64,000 bases of DNA from an uncultured Lachnospiraceae bacterium (lineage in GTDB: Bacteria > Bacillota > Clostridia > Lachnospirales > Lachnospiraceae), in the NCBI GenBank assembly GCA_958428365.1, contig CAUAFT010000012.1, forward strand, positions 1 through 64,000, given 5' to 3'. Under the pieces are notes generated by a model. The model was not told where the DNA came from. It ran no database searches and saw nothing but the letters and a program-made list of their open reading frames with translations. The translations under genes and the position numbers were made by a program. Shown here one piece after another: positions 8,759 to 15,687 of the stretch; position 1 is the first letter of the stretch; each line of letters opens with the position of its first letter.

Positions 8759-9987
8759 CTATCTCCTTTACTTTCTATTACTTCCTGTATTTCGTTTTGT
8801 AAGCATCTCTTTTTAATCCGGCATCTTTCGTCAAAGATGTCTGTTCCAACATAAGTGCGGAATTCAGAAATACAATGCCAGCATAAAAACCGATACTCAC
8901 ATATTTCACAAGGCGTATTCTTAAAGACTTCTTCCTCATCGCATTTTTTATAACTACTCCATTTATCCTCAAAATCCACGTCCCAGACATTCGCTATTCT
9001 CATGTCCGAATCCTGTAAAAGGTTACACGGAAACACATTTCCTTTTGCATCTATTGTCAAATTCGTCTTTCCTGCCTGGCAATTCCCAAGCCATTGAAAT
9101 GTTTCCCTTTCAAAAGTATTATAAGAGGAATAATGTTTCCGTTCGAGGTACGACTCAAACTCCTGATACAAACAATCACTGTTGACCTCGCCTCTTCCCG
9201 TATAAGAATAGGATCTCAGCTCGGGGTTCACCTGATACCGCTCACACAATTTCAGAAAATCCTCTTCCACTTTATCTGAATTTGGTAAAATGGCTGACAA
9301 TGATATATTTTCTACCCCGTAATTTTTCAGTAATTCTATTTTCTTAAGAACGGTAAAATGAACATCTCTTCCTCTTACAATTTCCGTAAGCTCTGCATCG
9401 CTTCCATCCAGGCTGATACTGATTTCATCAAAATGATTTTTTAAAAACTCTACATTATTTTCATTAATCAATAACCCGTTGGTCATGAGAATCTTAGGAC
9501 ACTTCAATCTCTTATGTAAATACTGGATAATCTCCTGAAAATCCTCACGCAATAATGCTTCTCCGCCGGAAATCATTACATTCTCTATGGGAAGCTGCCT
9601 CAATCTTTCAATAACTCCCTTCCATTCCCCGGTAGAAAATTCTTTCTCGTCTTTCCCAATACATTCCGCATCCTGACAACAATGTCTGCATGACAAATTA
9701 CATTGGTTAGTTAAAAGGAGATTGAGAGAAATCTTCGTTTTTTTTGGCTGAGCTGCTTCGTTCTCCAGGTATTGTTCTTCTATAAGACATTCCGCAATAT
9801 GACTGATGTATTCCCCGTCTTCTTTCCTGACAAAATTCCTGGCAATATCTGAATACGGCACCTGGCCTTCCATCAATCTGTTGAGAATATCATAGTCGCT
9901 TTTTAATATTTTAATAATCCTTTCACCCTTAAACAGTAAAATATATTTCCCACGTTCTATTTTTCTAATCTCTTTATTCCAAATCAT
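8734..9987 (-). CDS. Radical SAM/SPASM peptide maturase with N-terminal PqqD-like domain
   Basis: 417 residues from the ATG at 9987, chosen because AGGAG lies six bases upstream; an in-frame ATG at 10005 is less likely. Residues 1-80 look like a PqqD/RRE-type winged domain that binds leader peptides. The radical SAM motif is CNLSCRHC (Cys96, Cys100, Cys103), followed by 'MISGGEALL' and 'SISLDGS'. The C-terminal SPASM region includes 'GNCQAG', 'GNVFPCNLL' and 'CEICEYRFLCWHC'. Two maturases in one operon suggest two different crosslinks, or one enzyme installing and another altering. The stop overlaps the following maturase start. The substrate is inferred to be the 57-residue peptide encoded at 13148-13321. 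Confidence 0.88.
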   Translation of the reverse strand: MIWNKEIRKIERGKYILLFKGERIIKILKSDYDILNRLMEGQVPYSDIARNFVRKEDGEYISHIAECLIEEQYLENEAAQPKKTKISLNLLLTNQCNLSCRHCCQDAECIGKDEKEFSTGEWKGVIERLRQLPIENVMISGGEALLREDFQEIIQYLHKRLKCPKILMTNGLLINENNVEFLKNHFDEISISLDGSDAELTEIVRGRDVHFTVLKKIELLKNYGVENISLSAILPNSDKVEEDFLKLCERYQVNPELRSYSYTGRGEVNSDCLYQEFESYLERKHYSSYNTFERETFQWLGNCQAGKTNLTIDAKGNVFPCNLLQDSDMRIANVWDVDFEDKWSSYKKCDEEEVFKNTPCEICEYRFLCWHCISEFRTYVGTDIFDERCRIKKRCLQNEIQEVIESKGDRCVHLVER

Positions 9988-9995
9988 GATATCTC

Positions 9996-12428
9996 CTATT
10001 CGCATTTCAGCTCATTAATATCCATATTCTTCATCAGTTTTTTCCCCGCTGCCAGAGCCGCTATCGCACACAAAAGATACGCCCCCAAATCCATCAGGAC
10101 ATAGCAGACCGGAAGTTTTGAATCAAAACAGTTCATGAAACAAGTACCGACAACTACCATGAGCTGTATCGGTAAAAGCAGCAAAAAAACTACCTTTGCA
10201 TAACATCCACCCTCATAGACGACATTTTTACACAAATCTTTTTTTTGTATTCCCACAGCATATAGATTAATCATTTCCACGCGACGGTTCATAATTCCTG
10301 TATAAATAGCATCAACACAGCCAACGCCGCTGATAATAACCAGTACAAATACAAAGATTCCTTTTATCCGTTTTTGGATAAATTGCGATTGTTCATACTC
10401 TTTTGCCATGTCAGAAAAACTCTCTACCGTCGTATCCTCTTTAAAACTGTCCATTGCCTCTATTCCCACTTTGATAACTGCCGGTTCTATTGTCTTTTTT
10501 ACATATATATCAAAGCGGTCATATCCTTTGGACTGAAATAATTTTTTCATATCATCATATTTAAGATAAACAATACTGCCTGTCGATTCTGTTACAAACT
10601 TTCCCTGCTCTATGATATTATTAACTTTTAAGCAGATTCGAGGTGCATTCTCAATATCCTCTTGAAACAGGCTTACTTCAAATTCATCTCCGACTTCCAG
10701 ATTCCAGAACTTCGCCTCGTCTTCCGTAATCACCACTTCACAGCCATCACTTTCATCGCTTTCCACGAAATAATCTTCTACATTTGTAACTCCGTAAGCC
10801 GTCAAATCCTCCAAATAAAAAGAAGTCTTGTTATTTTCTTCCTGATATGCCTTATGTTCTTTCCTGATATTTTTTACATCCAAATAGGCCATCATTTCTT
10901 TCATGGCACAGGCATCTACACACTCAATTCCCTCTGTTTCTTTTAAAGAAGACAACACCTCTTCCGGATATGCAGTATCAAAACCGGATGCATTCTCCAT
11001 ATAGTTCTCGGATTGTATATAAATATCCCCCGGGACCACCTCTCTGATTGCCGTCTCAGCTTCCTGTTCTGTCACCGCCTCCGCCGTAATTCCGCTGATA
11101 AGCAACATAGAAAACAGGATGATTGCCAGAGTTAACAGAGTTCTTTTAAAGTTACGCAGAATATTTTTCATAGCATAGATTTTCATTTTATTATCATTTC
11201 TATGATAAATGATTTTATCTAAATACGGATGTTTCCAGCTTATAATCTTTTGTCTGCCCTCCCGTACTATTTCAACAGGCGACATTTTTTTTATCTGAAT
11301 CATTGGTATCATACAGCTTGGTATCAAAGCAATCACCAAAAGCCCTATTCCCATAAGCAAATCTGATGCCGGAACCATTTTCACTAAATCCATGTATTCC
11401 ATCTGTCCATCAGTTATACTTAAAAGATTCCCAATAATACCACCCTCAAACCGTATCACAATCCCCGCTATCAATGCTCCGATTATGATTGCCGGAACCA
11501 TATAAAACGCTACATTCACAAGAATCACACGATATATAAAGGAATTTTCCATACCGATGCATTTCATAACCCCATAATCTTTTATGTTATAAATGAAAGT
11601 AAAATATATCAGGTTGCTGACTGTCAATCCCACAACTAGAACGATACATATCAAAATTCCGGCATTCATGATATTCATATTTCGCATGGAATCCACTGCC
11701 TGTATCAATTCATGGTTAATGTTTATCGTATCATTCAATTGGTATTTTTCAATCAAATCAGATATCTGAGAATCAATATCCTGATTGTCACTTAACGTTA
11801 CATCCAAATTCTCTGCTCTAATCCCATATTTTCCCTGAAATTCTTCCAACAACTCCTCCGATACGACTGCTACATGGCATATCTTCTGGTCATCCGTATC
11901 TTCCATAACTCCTACGATCTGAAATGCTCTCTTTTCCGTGTATTTTACAATTCCCTTCTTATAATCAACCTTCTCTATGGTTGTGGATATTTCATCCCCA
12001 AGATGAATCCCTTGCTCTTTTAACAGGGAAGCAGTTACAGCAATTTCATTTGATTTTTTTGGTTTTCTTCCCTTTGAAATATGTGCATAGTTATTTTCTA
12101 AGGCATCAAAATCCCTGGAATTATAAAGATAAATCATTTCTTTTTTATAAGATATTTCATCCTGTCCGAGGACCCATTGTTGTCCTAATTTTTCAACTTT
12201 TTCCTTTTTCAAGTTTTGGACAAGTTCCTCTTCCGGATTTGAAATACTGAAATATTGCTTCCCATTGTCCATTCCAGCTTTATTATAATTGGCAATATTA
12301 ATATTCTTGCATGTCACATTTACAATACAAAAACTTGCAAATGCAAGTCCTAGAACAAATATAATCCCTATTGTTTTCCTTTTATAGAAACTCAAATAAC
12401 CTAATACTAATTTTACCATCTTATCCAT
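9996..12428 (-). CDS. MacB/FtsX-type ABC transporter permease
   Basis: 810 residues from the ATG at 12428, preceded by GGTGAG and overlapping the ATPase stop by 8 bp (ATGGATAA). The layout is a first membrane segment near residue 15-35, a long extracytoplasmic domain, three membrane helices (about 255-365), a linker, another anchor, a second extracytoplasmic domain and three final helices. This two-FtsX-domain form is typical of MacB/BceB/SalY-like permeases. With the adjacent ATPase it probably gives immunity against, or extracts, the peptide. The later fused exporter is then the main export candidate. The division of labour is inference. Confidence 0.85.
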   Translation of the reverse strand: MDKMVKLVLGYLSFYKRKTIGIIFVLGLAFASFCIVNVTCKNINIANYNKAGMDNGKQYFSISNPEEELVQNLKKEKVEKLGQQWVLGQDEISYKKEMIYLYNSRDFDALENNYAHISKGRKPKKSNEIAVTASLLKEQGIHLGDEISTTIEKVDYKKGIVKYTEKRAFQIVGVMEDTDDQKICHVAVVSEELLEEFQGKYGIRAENLDVTLSDNQDIDSQISDLIEKYQLNDTININHELIQAVDSMRNMNIMNAGILICIVLVVGLTVSNLIYFTFIYNIKDYGVMKCIGMENSFIYRVILVNVAFYMVPAIIIGALIAGIVIRFEGGIIGNLLSITDGQMEYMDLVKMVPASDLLMGIGLLVIALIPSCMIPMIQIKKMSPVEIVREGRQKIISWKHPYLDKIIYHRNDNKMKIYAMKNILRNFKRTLLTLAIILFSMLLISGITAEAVTEQEAETAIREVVPGDIYIQSENYMENASGFDTAYPEEVLSSLKETEGIECVDACAMKEMMAYLDVKNIRKEHKAYQEENNKTSFYLEDLTAYGVTNVEDYFVESDESDGCEVVITEDEAKFWNLEVGDEFEVSLFQEDIENAPRICLKVNNIIEQGKFVTESTGSIVYLKYDDMKKLFQSKGYDRFDIYVKKTIEPAVIKVGIEAMDSFKEDTTVESFSDMAKEYEQSQFIQKRIKGIFVFVLVIISGVGCVDAIYTGIMNRRVEMINLYAVGIQKKDLCKNVVYEGGCYAKVVFLLLLPIQLMVVVGTCFMNCFDSKLPVCYVLMDLGAYLLCAIAALAAGKKLMKNMDINELKCE

Positions 12429-13077
12429 TGGAAATCTCACCGTCCTGTATCCGCACGATTCTATCCGCACTTTCAGCAACTTCCATATTATGCGTCACCA
12501 TAACAATTGTCGTCCCTAATTTTTCCCTGCAATCTTTTAAAATCTCTATGACCGCTTTTTCTGTAACAGAATCCAGATTTCCCGTTGGTTCATCTGCAAT
12601 AATAAATTCCGGACGATTGACCAATGCTCTTGCTATTGCCACCCTTTGCTGTTGACCTCCTGATAACTCATTCGGCATACTGTTTCGTTTATCACCAATT
12701 CCCAAAATATCTAAAAGCTGTTCCACATAGACAGTGTCCTTCTCTATCTGTGGAAGCTCAATGTTTTCAATAACATTCAACACCGGAATCAAATGATAAG
12801 ACTGAAAGACAAAACCAACATGTTTTTTTCTGTAATCACACAATTCTCTTTCCTGCAAGCTGGCTATATCAATGCCATCAATCATGATTGTTCCGCTATC
12901 CGGCGTATCCAGTCCCCCTAAAATGTTCAAAAAAGTACTCTTTCCCGAACCGCTTCTTCCCACGATTGCGACAAATTCACCCTTTTCTGCATTCATGCTG
13001 ATTCCCTTTAGAACTGTTTTACGGATTTTCCCGGTTTTAAAACTTTTTACTACGTCCCTTATTTGTATATATGGCAT
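12421..13077 (-). CDS. ABC transporter ATP-binding protein (MacB/LolD family)
   Basis: 218 residues. Walker A is GRSGSGKST, the Q-loop is in VFQSYHL, the signature is LSGGQQQRVAIARAL, Walker B is FIIADEPTGNLD, and the switch His is in VTHN. These are diagnostic for the ATPases that pair with FtsX-type permeases, whose gene follows with an 8-bp overlap. It is the first gene after the precursor peptide and sits behind an attenuator hairpin, so it is probably made at lower levels than the precursor. Confidence 0.9.
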   Translation of the reverse strand: MPYIQIRDVVKSFKTGKIRKTVLKGISMNAEKGEFVAIVGRSGSGKSTFLNILGGLDTPDSGTIMIDGIDIASLQERELCDYRKKHVGFVFQSYHLIPVLNVIENIELPQIEKDTVYVEQLLDILGIGDKRNSMPNELSGGQQQRVAIARALVNRPEFIIADEPTGNLDSVTEKAVIEILKDCREKLGTTIVMVTHNMEVAESADRIVRIQDGEISNG

Positions 13078-13102
13078 CTCTTTTTTCCTCTATAAAATTC
13101 AA

Positions 13103-13134
13103 CCCGATGATAACAAATATCCTTTATCATCGGG
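13103..13134 (-). terminator. Attenuator hairpin between precursor peptide and ABC genes
   Basis: Perfect 11-bp stem CCCGATGATAA / TTATCATCGGG with a 10-base loop, 13 bp after the precursor stop. On the minus strand it is followed by TTGAATTTTAT, a weak T-tract. Partial termination here would give excess precursor mRNA, a common arrangement in bacteriocin operons. Confidence 0.6.
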
Positions 13135-13147
13135 CTTTTATTCCTGT

Positions 13148-13321
13148 TTAACGATTAATAGACCAATGTGCATCTACTTTTTTCTTTTTATAACATTTTT
13201 TCTTCTTAGATGTCTCGTCTCCTTTCCAGTAATATCTTGTACAATCATTTCTACATCCCTGTCCCATGATTTCAATTGTCTCCATCTTCTCTTCAATTGG
13301 TTCGATGTTTAAGTCACTCAT
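13148..13321 (-). CDS. RiPP precursor peptide (57 residues)
   Basis: A 57-codon gene starting at an ATG with GGGAGG six bases upstream and ending in TAA. The N-terminal ~20 residues are acidic, with repeated Glu/Ile, and end in MGQG: a plausible leader. The C-terminal part begins GCRNDCTRYYWKGDE and continues into a lysine-rich segment with a third Cys, ending HWSINR. Cys23, Cys27 and Cys43, the Tyr-Tyr-Trp-Lys stretch and the Lys-rich tail are possible crosslink donors and acceptors for radical SAM enzymes. The gene leads the operon that encodes two maturases, a protease and two ABC systems, under a strong TTGAAC/TATAAT promoter with its own operator. I recognise no described family. Class (sactipeptide, ranthipeptide or C-C cyclophane) is open. 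Confidence 0.82.
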   Translation of the reverse strand: MSDLNIEPIEEKMETIEIMGQGCRNDCTRYYWKGDETSKKKKCYKKKKVDAHWSINR

Positions 13322-13359
13322 TTTTTTCCTCCCTGTTGTATGTTTTTATTTACGCTCTG

Positions 13360-13426
13360 ATTATATTCTCTTAGCATACCTCGTTCAAGAAACTTGTAAG
13401 GAACGGTCATATTTTGTTAATAACGG
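13360..13426 (-). promoter_or_regulatory. Precursor operon promoter with direct-repeat operator
   Basis: The -35 TTGAAC (13383-13388) and -10 TATAAT (13360-13365) are separated by 17 bp. Upstream lies a direct repeat of CCGTT (13422-13426 and 13402-13406), 20 bp apart, close to the LytTR/AgrA-type target pattern. The 41-bp stretch from the first CCGTT to the TTG of the -35 matches the region at 15472-15512 at 32 of 41 positions, which points to one shared regulator, probably the adjacent LytTR protein. Confidence 0.8.
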
Positions 13427-13427
13427 A

Positions 13428-13461
13428 AAAAAGATGTTTCTAAAAACTTCTGAAACATCTT
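13428..13461 (-). terminator. Terminator of the histidine kinase/response regulator operon
   Basis: Stem AAGATGTTTC (13431-13440) / GAAACATCTT (13452-13461), followed on the minus strand by TTTTTT. It separates the two-component genes from the precursor operon, which has its own promoter. Confidence 0.75.
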
Positions 13462-13467
13462 TTTCTC

Positions 13468-14724
13468 TCAATTCAAATATAATTTTACCACTGCTGATAA
13501 TCTATCCCCCATTACGGAATAGTCTAAAGACCCTTTATATTTATCCGCAACATCTCTTACATTATCTATTCCCAACCCATGGTTCTCTTTATCCTTTTTT
13601 GTTGTATGCCTTAAATGCTCTATTCCAGTCCCTTTTTCAACTTCATTTTCTACAGAGAGAAGAACGCAATTTGAGTCCTGATACATCCCAAGCTTTATCT
13701 GCTTAAACCCATGCTGGCTGGAATACTCCAGCGCATTATCTAAAAGATTTACCAAAACCGTACATAAATCATATTCGTTTATTTTCCCTTCTTCTTTTAC
13801 AGCACCTTTGTACTCTATTTTTATATCCGGATATTCATTCATCTTTTGTACGATAATTGCATTGATACTTGGCATTCCAATGTCCGGCAATTTTTTTATT
13901 TTCATGCTGATTCCATCCTGGTATTGCTCCAGATACCTTTTTACTTCATCAATTTTATCATTTGCCATTAAATTACTCAGAATTTGAAAATGATTGTTCA
14001 TATCATGCCGAATCTTTCGCATGAACAACTCATTTTTTTCCAATTCTTCATAATACTTTTCCAAACCCTCTATGTAGCGCATTTGCATCTCATTTTTTTC
14101 CGATGAAACGTTTCTTGCTGATGCAACAATTAGATATAAAAATACCAGTAAAATGGAAGCGCCGCTCAAGGATGCCAGCAGATATAGTGTATCTTGCTTC
14201 AATTTTTGATTTTCCCAGGTGACAGCCGTAAGAAAAGAGCTGATAATAATCGATTCTATCCCTAATATGATGATACTTGGCTGTGTTAATTTCAGCGTAT
14301 AGTTCTTTTTTCTCTTTAAAACCAGTATCATCAGTAAGATTATTATTGTACCGATTTTCTCAAAAATTTCTACACTTATACTATTTGCTTTAAAGAAATT
14401 AAACTTTGGAATGAGAGAGTCTACTATTAAATCAAATCCTTGATAAGTCAATGAGGACAAAGGATATAAAAGAAGGAAGATTGTTACTTTTTTATACCAT
14501 TGAGTTTCCAGAAAAGCTGCTACTAAACATATGCTAAGCGCTAAATCTACAACTGCAATATTCTCCCCCAGCTTAAAGGCTGCTGACAATATCAACGCAA
14601 CAGATGCCAACAACGCCCAACTTATCATACGATTTTTTTTCGACGTTATAAGATTCTGAAAAAGAAGAAGCATGACCAGAATCTCTACCAGTAATTCTAA
14701 AACTTCAAAAATTATATATTCCAT
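13468..14724 (-). CDS. AgrC/ComD-like sensor histidine kinase
   Basis: 418 residues. The N-terminal ~210 residues contain about six hydrophobic segments, as in peptide-pheromone receptors of the HPK10 class. The cytoplasmic part carries the phosphorylation motif 'FMRKIRHDMNNHFQILSNLM' region (the RHDMNNH type) and a GHKL ATPase domain with N-box VNLLDNALEYS and G-box NHGLGIDNV. There is no PAS or HAMP domain. It overlaps the response regulator gene by 13 bp and lies just upstream of the precursor operon. Expected role: sensing a secreted peptide and phosphorylating the adjacent LytTR regulator. The ligand may be the mature RiPP or the 19-residue peptide encoded nearby. Confidence 0.9.
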   Translation of the reverse strand: MEYIIFEVLELLVEILVMLLLFQNLITSKKNRMISWALLASVALILSAAFKLGENIAVVDLALSICLVAAFLETQWYKKVTIFLLLYPLSSLTYQGFDLIVDSLIPKFNFFKANSISVEIFEKIGTIIILLMILVLKRKKNYTLKLTQPSIIILGIESIIISSFLTAVTWENQKLKQDTLYLLASLSGASILLVFLYLIVASARNVSSEKNEMQMRYIEGLEKYYEELEKNELFMRKIRHDMNNHFQILSNLMANDKIDEVKRYLEQYQDGISMKIKKLPDIGMPSINAIIVQKMNEYPDIKIEYKGAVKEEGKINEYDLCTVLVNLLDNALEYSSQHGFKQIKLGMYQDSNCVLLSVENEVEKGTGIEHLRHTTKKDKENHGLGIDNVRDVADKYKGSLDYSVMGDRLSAVVKLYLN

Positions 14725-15455
14725 ACCATATTTGCCTTTTCTATCAACATTTCTGCATAGACTTTTTCCACTTCTTTTTTTCGTCTTTTCGCTATCGGAA
14801 TTACCATATCACCTTGTTCTATCGTTAAATGGGTTAAATCTAACTTACATTCATGCATGAGATTAACCATATAGGATTTATGCGTTCTGACAATATATTG
14901 AAACATCATCTCATTTTCTATTTCCCCTAACGTCTTGCGTACAATGATTTTTTCTTTTTGAGAACCATAAATGATATTGGAATAACTTGTTTCAGCTTCA
15001 ATGTACCAAATACTCTTACACGGAATAAACACTTTTCCGCACACTGCATCATATGTCTCTATATAACTTTGACTTTCAAGCCTTTTCACAAGTTTATTCC
15101 ATAAACGTTTAAAATCCGCTTCACAGACAGGCTTATTCAAAAATCCATAAACATTTCTTCCAAAAGATTCATAGAGTATCTCCGTATGACTGGTAATGAA
15201 AACAATCATGGTATCTCTATTGACCTTCTCAAACCCTTCTTTTATCTGCAAACCGGAACTATCCCCCATCTCCTCATCAAGGAAAAGAATATCCAAATCA
15301 GCAGAGCCTTCCAGTAATTCCTTTCCGGATGAAAATATATGATATTCCACTTTAATATTTTGGTCCTCACTCATTTTTCGGCAGCAATTATATATCTGAT
15401 TTCTCCAAAACTCTTCGTCGTCACAAATTCCTATTTGATATTTTATATTCTTCAA
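14712..15455 (-). CDS. LytTR response regulator (AgrA/ComE-like)
   Basis: 247 residues. The receiver domain (1-120) has the acidic pocket DDEE near the start, the phospho-Asp in DILFLDEEMG and the conserved Lys in GFLNKPV. The C-terminal LytTR DNA-binding domain (about 145-240) includes 'IWYIEAETSYSNIIY' and 'RTHKSYMVNL'. LytTR proteins bind imperfect 9-bp direct repeats about one or two helical turns apart; two such sites with 20-bp period occur in this cluster (13402-13426 and 15472-15496). The start is a TTG with GGGGAGG seven bases upstream. It is the first gene of the kinase operon. Confidence 0.9.
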   Translation of the reverse strand: MKNIKYQIGICDDEEFWRNQIYNCCRKMSEDQNIKVEYHIFSSGKELLEGSADLDILFLDEEMGDSSGLQIKEGFEKVNRDTMIVFITSHTEILYESFGRNVYGFLNKPVCEADFKRLWNKLVKRLESQSYIETYDAVCGKVFIPCKSIWYIEAETSYSNIIYGSQKEKIIVRKTLGEIENEMMFQYIVRTHKSYMVNLMHECKLDLTHLTIEQGDMVIPIAKRRKKEVEKVYAEMLIEKANMVWNI

Positions 15456-15471
15456 TCCCTATCCTCCCCTT

Positions 15472-15541
15472 CCGTTTTTTACATTTTTTTACCATTCCTT
15501 ACAATTTTCTTGCTTTTTCTTAGGACATCTTTTACTCTAAT
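15472..15541 (+). promoter_or_regulatory. Direct-repeat operator and promoter of the 19-codon gene
   Basis: Direct repeat CCGTT (15472-15476) / CCATT (15492-15496) with 20-bp period, then a -35-like TTGCTT (15510-15515) and a weak -10 (TACTCT at 15533-15538, or TCTAAT at 15536-15541). Within it TTAC(A/C) recurs every 10 bp (15479, 15489, 15499). The operator matches the precursor promoter at 32 of 41 positions, with the same distance to the -35. The weak -10 suggests a need for an activator. It is also upstream of the divergent regulator gene and could control it. Confidence 0.7.
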
Positions 15542-15568
15542 CCATATCAATATAAGGTGGTGATTTAC

Positions 15569-15628
15569 ATGATGACTTACGGCTATCATCCATTTTTTGA
15601 TTGGTTTTATCACCATTTCAAAAAATAG
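15569..15628 (+). CDS. 19-residue aromatic peptide, candidate pheromone
   Basis: A short gene with ribosome binding site AAGGTGGTG about six bases before ATG. The product is MMTYGYHPFFDWFYHHFKK: eight aromatic residues, four histidines including the C-terminal pair, and two terminal lysines. It has no signal peptide and no leader. It stands alone between a regulated promoter and an intrinsic terminator, divergent from the kinase/regulator operon, and shares an operator with the RiPP precursor. Leaderless peptides of this size act as pheromones or toxins in other Firmicutes, so an autoinducer for the adjacent HPK10-like kinase is a fair guess. It could instead be a second bioactive peptide. 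Too short for homology to help. Confidence 0.6.
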   Translation: MMTYGYHPFFDWFYHHFKK

Positions 15629-15640
15629 GTCTCTAAATTT

Positions 15641-15681
15641 AAAATGGCTAATTGGATATACATCCTCCGATTAGCCATTTT
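15641..15681. terminator. Bidirectional terminator between the 19-codon gene and glgB
   Basis: Perfect 12-bp stem AAAATGGCTAAT (15641-15652) / ATTAGCCATTTT (15670-15681). The A/T-rich outer ends provide T-tracts on either strand, so it can stop the plus-strand peptide transcript and the minus-strand glgB transcript. Confidence 0.75.
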
Positions 15682-15687
15682 ATCTTT

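Noticed and set aside
13148..13321. Precursor as a SCIFF or Clo7bot-type peptide
   Set aside because: The three cysteines and their spacing do not match the six-Cys SCIFF pattern, and no Clo7bot-like motif is visible; left as an unassigned class.
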